Part shown: piece after piece, positions 32,897-44,892 of the stretch
Layout of the letters: each line of letters starts with the position of its first letter
Numbering within the stretch: position 1 is the stretch's first letter
Notes under the pieces: model-generated
What the model was told of the DNA's origin: nothing
What the model saw: the letters and a program-made list of their open reading frames with translations, nothing else
Databases searched by the model: none
Program-made: the position numbers and the translations under genes
NCBI GenBank assembly: GCA_029582165.1
Contig: CM055870.1
Coordinates: 18,292,332-18,356,331 of the forward strand
Direction: 5' to 3'
DNA length: 64,000 nucleotides
DNA from: Portulaca oleracea
Taxonomy: Eukaryota; Streptophyta; Magnoliopsida; Caryophyllales; Portulacaceae

Positions 32897-34567
32897 GAAA
32901 ATTTGTAAGAACTTTCCATTATTGAAAACAGATTAGTACAAAGCTACTCTAGGCATACCTAGAGGGGTTTAACAACCCAAGACAAAAGACCAAACACCAC
33001 CCCAAAACAAAAACATAATTACACCAAAAAAATCAAGAAAGACGATATCTAATGTCATTCACAATAAAGCCCACAATACACTCCAAACTACGTTCCCGGT
33101 TGTGGAACGCACGAAGATTTCGTTCAAGCCAAAGGTAGTAGATAGTAGCAGAAATACCCAAACCCATCTTATGGCAAAACCTCCTGGGCATATTCACACA
33201 AACCTCAAGCAAGTTCCCCAATCAAGAGTAGCATCAAAAACAGATCTCAAAACAATTTCCCCAACCTGTCGAGAGAGTACGTGAACACCCAAAGAACAGA
33301 TGAAGGACAGATTCCTCCTCCATCTTGCATAGAAAACAATGGTTAGCCAAAGAGAAGCCAAATTTTTTAAAGCGATCTTGAGTTGCTAGTCTTCCATGGA
33401 TTGACAACCAAGCAATAAAAGAGAATTTGTGTCTTTTGAGGCCATTCCAAATGAATTGGAACCAATCTACTCTATCACCATGATCCTTTAAGTAACGGTA
33501 ACCCTCCTGGATAGTATAAGATCTGTTTTGAGCAATAAGATCATGAAATAGACCACTCAATTCATCTCTCACATGAACTAATATCCTCCAGTACCAACTA
33601 TTGTTTTGCTTGATTGAACAATCCCAGATAGATTGTCTCTTAAGGTAATGATGATGTATCCATTTTACCCAAAGAGATTTCTTGTCAATTATCAACTGCC
33701 ATAATAGGTTCCCCAAAGCTGCTGAATTCCATGCATGAGGATCACGGATATTGAGACCACCTTCCGGCTTTGACAAGCAACAAACAGACCAAGCAACAGG
33801 GGGAGCTTTCCTCTGATTATTACCCCATAGAAATGATCTACAAATCTGAATCATACTATCCAAGATGGATTTAGGTAAAATAAAGATTTGAGACCAATAA
33901 GTATGGATAGCCATCAACATACTATTCACAAGCTCCAATCTGCTAGCATAAGTCAACCTACGCACAGCCCAACCTTGAATCCTCTTAGTCATTTTCTCCA
34001 ATAGTAGTGCACTGTCATTCCTATTCAACCTAGTAGGTTTAACAGGAACACCAAGATATTTGATAGGGAGATGTTCTTCGACAAAACCAGTAATCCCCAA
34101 AATTTCAGCCTTTGTGTTATCATCAACACCAGCAAAAATGATACTAGATTTAGCCTTGTTAGGAAACAAGCTAGTACAACCAGAGAAATGTGATAAGGGA
34201 GAAATAAGAAGTTGCACACTATGAGGATCGCCATTGCACATAAGTGGGCCAGCTTGGAAGACTTGCAGTGTTGGTGGAATTTGAAAAGATCATTAGAAGT
34301 AGCCTCCTTAATAGCTCTTCCCAAATAGTCCATGATCAGCACAAAAAGTAAGGGGGAGATAGGGTCGCCTTGTCTCAAACCCCTACCACTTTGAAAGAAA
34401 CCATAGGAGCTTCATTCACACCAACAGAGAAAGAGGCAGAAGAAATACAAGTCATAGTCCATTTGATAAACTGTAAAGGAAAATTCAGAGCCAATAGGAG
34501 CTGTTCAAGAAACTTCCAGTCCACAGTGTCATAGGCTTTCTGGATATCAATTTTGATTAGGCAACTG

Positions 34568-34570
<3 letters not shown>
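32895..34570 (-). pseudogene. 5'-truncated L1-type LINE, RT C-terminal half and zf-RVT
   Basis: Minus-strand non-LTR retrotransposon. Frames: LIKIDIQKAYDTVDWKFLEQ (34375-34570), MRQGDPISPLLFVLIMDYLG (34320-34378; frame breaks near 34230), then a long frame 33234-34241 with LPIKYLGVPVKPTRLNR, WVKWIHHHYLK and the zf-RVT region CFLCKMEEESVLHLFFGC. A further fragment lies at 33033-33221. The N-terminal endonuclease and RT fingers are missing: the copy ends abruptly in a TA tract at 34571, as expected of incomplete target-primed reverse transcription. The 3' end near 32895 reads ...CAATAATGGAAAGTTCTT then TA repeats. Confidence 0.88.

Positions 34571-34604
<34 letters not shown>
34571..34604. repeat. 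(AT)n tract at LINE 5' truncation
   Basis: About 16 AT dinucleotides exactly where the LINE reading frame stops. Confidence 0.85.
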
Positions 34605-34611
<7 letters not shown>

Positions 34612-34619
34612 CATATATT

Positions 34620-35622
34620 TTCTACATTTCTAAAAAATATAAATAAAAAATAGTTTTAGATAACTTATGAATAATGTCGACCCTCAAACTAATTAACCAT
34701 TTAATAACTTTTTACATATAAATGTCATGTTTTCAATAATTTAACTCAAAACAATGGAAATGAATCTCGATTCAAGATATTTATCACTTTTAAATTTTAG
34801 ACTCCATGTAATTGCTTTTGTTTTTTAGAGCCACAACAGGCGCAAACAAGGGACCAAATTTATCGCATTTAAATATTAGAAAATGTTAGGGCAAGGCACT
34901 TCTTGTGTCAGTATAAAAATCATATTACTGTATGTTTTATTAGAAAACAAATGTGATGATTAAATTATATAACTATAACATTGCATATAAATTGTATAAA
35001 ATTATATTTTTATCTATCATATTTTTATATTTACAAAAACAATATCTAAATTAAAATATGTTTCACGAATGACGTTGATTTGATTAGGGTGTCATTTGTA
35101 TTTATTGAGAACCAGTGTGTCTAAAGCTTTTTAGAGCATATGCAACATGCTTCTCTTTGCCATTGGACTCGCGAATTGAGTAGAGTTTTACAACGATAAA
35201 TGTGTGTGAAAGGAAGAATTTGAGTTCCTGAATACACGATCCTTTCCCCTTTTTTCAACAAATGATAAGTTAACATGTTGCATGACATAGTTTCTTTTTT
35301 AAAAAAAAATATTTTTAATTTAAATATTTTAAAGTGAAAAAGTAGGAAATAAGTTTCTGGTGATGTATACAAAATGAAATGGAGTTAAAAAAAAAATAGG
35401 AATGATGGGTGATATGTAGAAGGTAAATTGCATTTACATTTCAAAAATTAGGAATACGGTTGTGCATGCTCTTATAATTGATAATTTATACTAACTATGA
35501 AAAACAAGTAATGCCAACAATCATAATAAACACTATTTAGTAAAATGTAAAACACTTAAAAAATGTTATGGAATAAGATATTTATTATGAAGGTAGTACA
35601 AATAAATATACATGTCGATTGA
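34620..35622. other. AT-rich DNA without recognised genes
   Basis: Contains the second direct-repeat copy (34677-34713) and homopolymers. Short frames here are not convincing. Confidence 0.55.
34677..34713 (+). repeat. Direct repeat flanking LINE, copy 2
   Basis: Second copy of the repeat at 32816-32853, with one or two differences (ACCATTTAATAACTTT). Confidence 0.7.
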
Positions 35623-36152
35623 GTCTTACCTAGACTTGTTCAATGGGTTGGGGACCCGCCCGGCCCGAAATAATGCGGATCAAGGTCACAAATTTAGATG
35701 GTGACCCGGCCCAACCAGAAAAAGTCGGAGTCTCGATGTATGTGCTGGCCGGGCTCAGGCCAAGGGTCTATGACCCGGCCCGGCCTGTCGACTTGACTAA
35801 ATACATTAACTTTTTTTTATAAAAAAAAACCTATATTAGGTTTTAGATTTTGTGACTCAATCGGCCCGACCCGACGACCCGACTAAACACATTAGTTTTT
35901 TTTCTAATAAAAAAAATCTTAGTTTAGATTTTATTTTTCATGACCCTACCCGACCCGATGATCGACTAAATACATCAATTAAATGCGTGAATTTTTAGAT
36001 TTTTTGTTTAGAAAAAACCCATCTTCAGCCGTTGACCCGGCCTGTGGCCCCGAGGGTTAGGGCTCGGACGGGGGGTACCTAACCTGAAGGTGTCGTCGGG
36101 CTCGGGCAGACGGGTCAGAAACTTTCAACCCGACCGTAGGTCTAGTCTTACC
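35623..36152. mobile_element. hAT-type non-autonomous element, 8-bp TSD
   Basis: The element at 35631-36144 (514 bp) lies between GTCTTACC (35623-35630) and GTCTTACC (36145-36152). Ends: TAGACTTGTTCAATGGGTTG on the left and TAGACCTACGGTCGGGTTG on the right reverse strand. The interior is rich in GACCCGGCCCGGCC phrases. An 8-bp duplication and TAG-type ends fit hAT. No transposase. Confidence 0.82.
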
Positions 36153-36427
36153 CAATGATGGACATCATGGAGCAGGTTCTCAAGCAACACTAGAAGTGGT
36201 ATGCAAGAAAGATATTAGTATTAAAGGTAGGATGTTTCCTAGCCTGGATGGAGTGTTTCTTTTAGGTATATGTGGAACATGTGAGTAAATAGTTGTTTTG
36301 TAAGCTCTTAGCTCTTTTGGTACGATCGATATTGCTTCTTTCTTTCAAGTTTTTCATAATGTTCAGATTGAATTCTCGTTCATTTCAGATAATTAGAAGA
36401 TTAATGTATTTTTTTTTACAATAATAA

Positions 36428-37221
36428 GCACTAAATAGGGGTGAGCAACATTGGATACCAGCATTGAAATTCATGGCCCCAGTTGGCACTGGATCCGAAA
36501 ATCAGGATCTGACCCAGATCCAATTCAAACTCAATTCTAAAATTAAGATCCATTTCGAGATCCAGTGGATAATGGATCCTCAACCAGGTAGCCGATTGGA
36601 AAAACTCACACAATGTCATTTTTTCAAAAAAAGAGAAGAGTTAAACTCACCTACTGTCAATAATGTGGAATAGGCACAAGTTGAAGCCTACCAAATGTAA
36701 TTTCCTTTTTTTTTTTATAAAATTATAATCTCACAATAATGAAATACATTGTTTGAAAAGTCATAAATCTTAAAACCTCTTTCATCCAAATCTCTTTGAA
36801 AAGTCAGAAACCATAATCTCTGGAGCGAAACAGAGAGTTATTGTATTTCAATTCTCAATTGTTTTTCACCAACTTAAAATTCAAATACGATAAAATCAAG
36901 AGTGAGTATTATGTAGTTAGGGTTTCCACAAAGAGAAATATATACCTATGAGACTCATACGAGATGGGCCTAGATTCTTGGATTTTAATCCTGAGTTCAG
37001 GTTTAAAATGATATATATATAAGGTTTTTTCAATAATCTTAGGATATTTAGTTTGATCTTAGATCCTACCTGTTAGGATCCAGTATCGGATTCAGTTGTA
37101 ATTGGATCCTAACTTTTGAGTCCAATCCTGAATCCAGTTAACCAGATCCAAATGCACTAGATCTTATCAATTCCGAATCTGAATTCGAATACCCATTTTT
37201 GTGCTCGACTCTAGCAATAAA
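36428..37221. mobile_element. hAT-type non-autonomous element, imperfect 8-bp TSD
   Basis: The element at 36436-37213 (778 bp) has ends TAGGGGTGAGCAACATTGG and, on the reverse strand, TAGAGTCGAGCACAAAAATGG. Flanks GCACTAAA (36428-36435) and GCAATAAA (37214-37221) match at 7 of 8 bases. The arms repeat GGATCC/GATCCA motifs inward from both ends. It carries no transposase; frames inside are incidental. Confidence 0.72.
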
Positions 37222-37346
37222 CTAATGAGAACATATTTCTCTCAATTGAAATCCAAATAGGGACCAAGTTGACATTTTGAATCCCTTTCGGAGAATAAGT
37301 AATTCACTCATGATCGGAATAGATTAGTTGTCACAATTTCAAGTAC

Positions 37347-37376
37347 TAGTGTGAATGCCCGTCCGATGGACGAGGC
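37347..37376 (-). other. Helitron 3' terminus (minus strand)
   Basis: Read on the minus strand: GCCTCGTCC-ATC-GGACGGGC hairpin (37358-37376, one bulged base), then ATTCACA, then CTAG (37347-37350) followed by T. The element extends rightward from 37347; its 5' TC end was not identified. Confidence 0.6.
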
Positions 37377-37385
37377 TATTTCTGA

Positions 37386-37624
37386 TATTTCCTCCGTTTC
37401 AAATAAATTGCTCAAAAATTATAAATTTTGACATTAATTTTTTAAATTGTATATTGATTTAATGTACATGATTATTATCAAATTTGTAATGAAAAATATT
37501 TTTATTCAAATATAATATTACAAGTTTTGTTAAAATAAAACGTGAAAATTTAATAGTCAAAGTCTTGTATTGAAGACCATAAAAGAAAAATAAAAGGGAC
37601 AAATTATTTAGGTAGAAGGAAGTA
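37386..37624. mobile_element. Stowaway-like MITE inside the Helitron
   Basis: Element 37388-37622 (235 bp) between TA dinucleotides. Left end TTTCCTCCGTTTCAAATAAA, right reverse-strand end CTTCCTTCTACCTAAATAAT: diverged versions of the CTCCCTCCGTTTC start typical of Tc1/Mariner-derived Stowaway MITEs. No coding capacity. Confidence 0.6.
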
Positions 37625-37849
37625 CTTTACAATCTTGTGGCTCTTGGTTTACTAAGGAAAAAAAATTCACAAATACATCCCAAAGTTTACTTATGCGGGT
37701 CATTATAGAGTAAAAGTAAACATAATATAAATTTATAATGACTTGAAACAATAGAACATATGTTCTACAATTGTCAAACGTCTGTTTAATTGGATGACTG
37801 CTAATTCTTTTGCAAGTGACAATGAATCACTTATCCCGTATTTACCTAA

Positions 37850-38110
37850 ATTTTAAATTTGAAATACAACCATTCGTATTCACCAAAACTTGAAATGCAC
37901 CGGGGTCATATTTTTAGAATAGAATTTACCTGAAACCAAAATACATCTGACCCATATTTACCCTAAAAAATTTATTTTACTATCAAAGAACATTTAACTC
38001 GTATTTACTTGAATTTAAAATACACCCAAGTCATGTTTTTGAATAAAATTTACCCGATATCAAAATATATTTGACCCGTGTTTATCCTAACCAAATATAC
38101 AGTCAACCTA
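37850..38110. repeat. Degenerate tandem duplication, period about 125 bp
   Basis: Two diverged copies starting near 37878 and 38001 share TCGTATT.AC, GTCATATTTTTAGAATA/GTCATGTTTTTGAATAA, AATTTACC.GA and TTGACCC-like words. A related phrase in inverted orientation appears at 38620-38700, so this may be the inside of an unrecognised MITE. Confidence 0.45.
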
Positions 38111-38757
38111 TATTGCCTTAATTATATTCAAAGCAGGTTAATAGAAAACAAGTTACCTTAAACTAATGAGTATTCACCATAATTAACTATAATTAGTCAC
38201 AACACTAATCAGATAACTAATCAACTAAAAACTAAAAAATAGCCTGTGAGAGAGAGAGAAGGGCTGAGCATGCTATTGTAGGAATGCAAAAGGCGTTGGC
38301 GTGCTTCTCACGTGATTTGAAACAAATTTGTACGTTTTGCAAAATACAAAAAACATCCTCACCGCTTTGCAAAACACAAGGGTTCTCACAACTTTTATTA
38401 TAGAGTAAATAATATGTTATATTAAATATGATTTTCCATGGATTTATTTTTTCAAGTCTATACATAATCACATAAACTAATAGTGATTGTACTGTTTATA
38501 GCTAATTATATAAAATATTCAAAAAGTCATGAAAAACACCATAAAACATTCATAAATTCCACTAACTAAACCTGCCAATTCAGATAAGTGGATGACACAT
38601 ATATGGTAGAGTGTGTATTGGTGTTCAGGTGTATTTGGGGTTAAGGTAAATAATGGCGGTTTATCTCGGATATGTGTCAATCCGACGGGTTATGACTGTG
38701 ATTTGTTTCCCCATTTTTTTTTTAAAAGAGGTTGACTCAAAATAATCTAATTTATCA

Positions 38758-39317
<560 letters not shown>

Positions 39318-39318
39318 G

Positions 39319-42300
39319 TTTCCGATTTAGAATGTGAGGGGCCTTAGTGGTCCTAAGAAGATAGATGGTATTAAGCATTTCTTAACTATGAATAAAGTGA
39401 ATTTGATCTTTCTTATTGAGACAAAGGTTGAATTGAGTAAATGTTTGGAGTTTCAACATCATATCTGCCCTGGTTTCTCTTTGACTAATAATGCACAAGC
39501 CAACAAGAGGAGTAGATTATGGATTATGTGGGGGCCTGAAGTTATATCTGTGAATTGTCTCTTTGTATATGACCAAATGATTTTGTGTAGGGTTATTGAT
39601 GGTGAAATCTCTCTGTTGATTTCCTTCATTTATGGAGACAATGATATGGCTACTAGGAATGTATTATGGGAGTCTCTATCTGATGTTGCAATAAGGTGTT
39701 CAGAGCCATGGGTTTTAGTTAGTGACTTCAATCATGTTTTGGAAATGGAGGATAGAATGGTGGAAATGATATTACTGCTGAGGAAATCTTTGATTTCCTG
39801 AATTTTATCAATGATTATCAGCTGATGCCTATTCGTAGAACTGGATGCCAGTATACATGGAACAATGGTACAATATTTTCTTACATTGATAGAGGTCTTC
39901 TTAATGTTGAATGCTTGCAGACATTTGAGAGCATTTATTATCATGTTCTCCCTCCAGGTATGTCTAATGATCACTCTCCTCTTATGGTTTTGTGAGAAAT
40001 CCCCTATAATTCCAAAAAGAATGTTCAAATTTTGTGATATGGGGGCTTCAAATGATAATTTCTTATCCATTATTAATGGAATTTGGAAGAAAGAGGTTGT
40101 TGGCCCTCCAATGTATGTGTTAGCTCAGAAGGTGAAGAAGATCAAGGCTCCTTTGTCTAATTTACACAAAACATTCTACAACAATGTAAGTGAAGCTGCC
40201 CAGAAGAGATATATTTCCTTATGTGAGCTTCAAAAACTATTTCAACTTGATCCGTCTAATTCTGATGTAAGGATGAAGATGGAAGAAGCTAAATCTTTGT
40301 TCTACATTGATTTGGCAAGTGATAATCAACTCCTTCGTCAGAAAACTAAGGTAGATTGGTTGAAAAAAGGGGATACCAACTCGGCTTTTTTTCTATTCTA
40401 CTTTAAAAGCTCAACATTATCAAAAGAGGATCAATGGTTGTAGGGCTATTCATTGCAAGGCATTTTGAAGATTTTTTTGCAAAGAAGAAGTGTGTGGGCA
40501 AAGTTAGATGGTCAACAATCATGGCAGACAATATTCTATCTGATGATCAAGCTGAGACATTATTGGAACCTGTGACTGATAAGGAAATAAAGGATACCAT
40601 TTTTGCAATGGATGGTCAAAGACGTCCGGGTCCTGATGGTTTCAATGTCACATTTTTTAAGAAAGCTTGGTCAATCATTGGCAAGGATGTTTGTAGGGCC
40701 GTTAAATCTTTCTTCTCTTCAGGTAATATGATTCATGAGGTGAATGCTACATTACTGGCTCTTATTCCAAAGAAGGAGAATCCGGAGAAAGTCACAGATC
40801 TGAGACCAATAACTTGTTGCAATATAATTTACAAAGTGATTACTAAGAGTTCTACCTATTTTTAGGGATGACAACGGGGCGGTTTGGGGATGGGGGAGTA
40901 TATCCCCGTCCCGTCCTCGCTCCCAAAACTCGTCCCTATCCCTGTCCCAATCCCCATCCCTGCTTCGGGGAATGATTCTTGTCCCATCCTCATCCCTCGG
41001 ATTCCCCATCCCCAACGGGGATTTTTTAAAGCTATCCAAAATCTAACCAAATTTTAATCGAACTCGGTTTTTAACCCGTTCAAAATACAACGTATTTTAA
41101 CTTGCTCAAGCAATAATACATCAAAATCAAACAATAATACATTAACAAGTGTTATTCGAAAAAAAATACAATAATACATACTCCTCAAGTGTGATTCAGA
41201 AAACAAATTACTACTTTATCCGTGCTATTAATATATATATTGAACTAGAATAAAGGTTATTTGGTAATTTTAATTTTTTCGGGAAAAGGACTTCGGGGAT
41301 GGGGAAAATTTTGTCCTCATCCCCGCCCTGTCCCCGAGCGGATTTTGAAAAATCGTCCTCGTCCCCGTCCCTGTCCCCATCCCCAATGGGGGTGGGGATT
41401 TTTCCCCAGAGCGGGGCGGGGTCCCAGCGGGTTCGGGGATTCCTCGCCCCATTGCCATCCCTACCTATTTTGGTTGATGAAGAACAATCGACATTCATGG
41501 GGGGAAGATCTATCATTCATAATATCTTAATTGCAGAAGATATTATCAAACTATATAATAGAAAGATAGCAAAGCCTAGTTGCCTCATGAAAATTGATAT
41601 CCAAAAGGCTTATGACACAGTAGATTGCGGTTTTTTAGAGCAACTCTTTCTGTCTTTAAGATTCCCAAAACAATTTATTAATTAGATTATATCTTGTGTC
41701 AGTTCTGCTGATTTTTCAGTGAGTTTTAATGGCTCAACTTATGGATATTTTCGAAGCGGAAGGGGTTTAAGACAAGGAGATCCAATATCTCCTCTTTTAT
41801 TCATTATTGTCATGGAGTATTTGGGGAGAGCTTTGAAAGAAGTGGCTGATAACGCGTTTTCCAGTTTCATCAATTCTGCAAACCATTAAAACTTAGACAT
41901 TTAAGTTTTCTTGATGATTTGCTGCTCTTTTGTGCTGCTGATCAGATGAGTATTGAACTTCTCCTAGATGTTGGGAATCACTTCTCTGCTTGCTCTGGAC
42001 TTCATCCGAATGTGGCAAAATCTGAGATTTCTTTGCTGGGGTGGAGGATTCCTTTATTCAACATTCTTTGAAGCTAACTGATTTGTCAAGAGCTGAATTA
42101 CCTATTAAGTACCTGAGAGTACCTCTGAGACCTACAAGACTCAATCGACATGACTGTGCATTATTGCTATCTAAGATGACAAAAAGACTCCAAGGATGGG
42201 TTGTAAAGAACCTTACATATGCTGGACGTGTGGAGTTAGTCAACAGTGTGCTTATGTCTATTCACACTTACTAGGCTCAAATCTTTATCATTCCCGATAG

Positions 42301-43076
42301 TGTGATTAATGACATAAACAAACTGTGCAGGGTGTTTCTTTGGGGCAGAAATGAATCAAAGTCTCCTCCTATAGCTTGGAAGTACTGCTTTTTGTGCAAG
42401 AAGGAAGGAGGGCTCAATATTATAATGAATAAGCAAGCTCTTTGGATGAAACGGGTGAAAACCCTAGCCTTTATCTACGTAGATAGTCTACATGGGTTTG
42501 TGAGATCAAACAGAATGTGGGTTGGCATTGGCATAGATTATTGGGTATAAAGGATGAGCTGAAGCCTCTTCTATTGGAATGTGTTCAGTCTAATCGCCCT
42601 TACAAGATCAAGGATGGTTATAACATATTGAAGAATCACAGTGCAGAGGTTGCTTGGAATTCGTCTGTGTGGCATAAGGGTCTAATTCTCCAAAATTCTT
42701 TTGTGTAGTGGCTTTCAATGCATAAAAGATTGACTACTTTGGATCGAGTTAAGAAGTTTGGTTTCTCCATTGCAAACAGATGTTTATGTGCAAGGTTCAA
42801 GAGCAATTGAATGAGCATCTATTTTTCCAGTGCGAGTACACTCTAAATCTTTGTTTTGAGGTGTACAATTTGCTTGATCTGGAACAACCTACTGTTTTGG
42901 AAGGGATGTTTCAATTTGCTGGTTTAAAGAAGAAATTTCAGGAAACACAGACGCTAATTCTTGCTGTTGTGATATATCATGCTTGGTATGAAAGGAATAG
43001 AAGGATTCATCAAGATTTGGAGAGAAGTCATCAGATTTTGGCCATTGTTGTGGCTCAAATTGTTAAGCTTCGTTAG
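39319..43076 (+). pseudogene. LINE ORF2: endonuclease, reverse transcriptase, zf-RVT
   Basis: The endonuclease part (39334-39960) has MRGLSGPKKIDGIKHFL, LIETKV and SDFNHVL in place of the usual GDFN, and a frameshift near 39780. The linker at 40080-40440 has VDWLKKGDTNS. RT begins near 40480 with RRPGPDGFNVTFFKKAW and LIPKKENPEKVTDLRPI (40600-40830). It is split by the MITE, then resumes at 41467 (ILVDEEQSTFMGGRSI, LMKIDIQKAYDTVD, GLRQGDPISPLLFIIVM). The catalytic box reads FLDD instead of FADD (near 41915). The zf-RVT-like C-terminal region lies at 42302-43076. Several stops and shifts abolish function. Confidence 0.83.
40855..41471. mobile_element. hAT-type MITE inserted in LINE RT, 8-bp TSD
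   Basis: The element at 40863-41463 (601 bp) lies between CCTATTTT (40855-40862) and CCTATTTT (41464-41471). Ends: TAGGGATGACAACGGGGCGG and, on the reverse strand, TAGGGATGGCAATGGGGCGA. The arms are very GC-rich (repeated CCCCGTCCC) around an AT-rich centre. Removing it and one duplication rejoins the LINE RT frame, which supports the boundaries. Confidence 0.88.
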
Positions 43077-43106
43077 ATTGATTTTGTATCTGAATCTTTC
43101 TATTTT

Positions 43107-44699
43107 GAATGTGTGGGACCCGGGAAAATCCCTGTGTTGTCCCTCGCGGTAAACAACGAGTCGAAAGGGGTGTCTTTTCTTCGAGGAGATTTGCTTGAAT
43201 TTCCGTTTAAACAAATTAAAACTAAAACTCAAATAAACTCCTTTTTTTAGATCTTATTAAAGTTTGAGAATTTTATTTATTTAGAAAGTGAACAGAAAAT
43301 AAAAAAAAAAGGAAAAAAGAAACAAAAAAAAAAAACAGAAAACCCCGGGACTAGGCTCGGGGCGGTTTACTGTAGCAATACCTGCAGGTATTGCGCCTGC
43401 CTCGACCCGAGACAGAAGAAACAGAGAACCCCGGGACTGGGCTCGGGTCGGTTTACTGTAGCAATACCTGCAGGTATTGCGCCGGCCCCGGCCCGAGACA
43501 GAAGAAAAAGAGAACTCGGGATCGGCTCGGGCGGTTCTGTAGCAATACTGCGGTATTGCGCCGCCCTTTCGAGACAGAAGAAAAATAAAATCTTTTTTTT
43601 TTAAAAGAAAAAGAAAATAAAAATTGCAAAGGAGGATTCAACCCGAGACCGAGATCTCATCGCGATACCGCAGTATCGTGGTCAATAATCCGGGAGAGTC
43701 CGACCGAAGTCGTCCGGCCGTGGGTCGGGCGAATACCGCCAGTATATTCGTCTCACCCTCGAGCCTACTTCCAACTTAGGATCGGACCTTAAAAAAACTT
43801 TATTTTCGCAATCCGCTTTTTTTTTGAAATCCGAAAAGAAAATGAAACCCGAAAAATAAATAAAAGAAAGAAAAGAAAAACAAGTCGCCAATTAATTTTT
43901 GAACGAGAATTAATAAACTCAAAAAAAAGTGACTCCACAAACCAGGACCACGAGATTCGGATCCGGGGGTAAGGTTACGAATTCGGGAATAAAATTCCCG
44001 AATCCGCCCATTCAACAAACGGACTTTACTAAACCGGTTAAAATAGAGAGAAGAGAAGGGAAAAGAAGAGAGTAGAACGGAGTATTAATTATCGTGATTA
44101 ATGTTATTTAGTTACATACAAATGCGAGAAATAAATACGATAAATAAAAGAATTAAATACAAGCGTACCTTTATTCACGAACAATCCATATTATTTAGGT
44201 CGAGTTTAGGGTTAACTCAAGTTACAAGATAATATGAATCAAGAATAGATAGAGAAGGAGAAAATAACGATGCCAATTAAGTGTATGCAAAAAATGAGAG
44301 AAGAGGAGGGGAGAAGGAGAAAGTAAAATCACCAAGTGTCAATACGCCAGGGTGATTTCGGTGTAAGGTTTAAGTGAGGGATGAGAGGGGTTTTTATAGG
44401 AGAAAATAGGGTTGGAAATTTAGGTCAAAGAAAAGAGGGGGGAAATGACCTAATACCGCCATGTATTGGGCTTTTCTGGGAGCCCGGCTGCCGTGGCACG
44501 CAACCCTAGGCAGGCGAGGCGTCTCGGGTCAGCGTAACCGCCCAAATACAGGCGGCTTTGGGCTGATTTTTTTTGGGCTTTTATTATTTTTTTTCTTTTG
44601 CATTTCACTTTCTTTGGCATTTTCTCCAAAACAAAAATAAAAATAAAAATAAAAATAATTACAATAATTACGAGACACTTTTTGGGTGTCTACAGAATG
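43107..44699. mobile_element. Solo LTR with GAATG target duplication
   Basis: The sequence 43112-44694 (1583 bp) starts TGTGGGACCC and ends GGGTGTCTACA. It is flanked by GAATG at 43107-43111 and 44695-44699. It sits in the 3' UTR of the LINE, whose sequence continues on both sides. A lone LTR with a target duplication indicates recombination between the two LTRs of a former full element, probably Gypsy by LTR size and ACA end. It contains an 86-bp tandem triplet and a family of palindromes. Confidence 0.9.
43347..43590. repeat. 85-86-bp tandem repeat, three copies, in solo LTR
   Basis: Copies start at 43347, 43433 and 43518. Each contains GGGACTGGGCTCGG, a TGTAGCAATACC palindrome and GAGACAGAAGAAA. 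The first two hold the perfect 20-bp palindrome GCAATACCTGCAGGTATTGC (43375-43394, 43461-43480). The third has a shortened form (43542-43559). Confidence 0.88.
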
Positions 44700-44801
44700 T
44701 TTTTCGGGTGATGCCTAGTGTTTGGCTGTGACTAGCTTGTCATAGCTCCCTTCTATTGTAAATATTTGTTTTGTTAATGGAAAATTCAACTATTTTTTCC
44801 A

Positions 44802-44821
44802 CACACACACACACACACACA

Positions 44822-44890
<69 letters not shown>
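44802..44890. repeat. (CA)n(TA)n tract at LINE 3' end
   Basis: A CA run (44802-44820) followed by about 30 TA units to 44890. It directly follows the LINE 3' UTR in place of a poly(A) tail. Confidence 0.9.

Positions 44891-44892
<2 letters not shown>

Noticed and set aside
40862..41530. GC-rich frames on both strands (Gly/Arg/Asp or Pro rich)
   Set aside because: Produced by the CCCCGTCCC-type arms of the hAT MITE.
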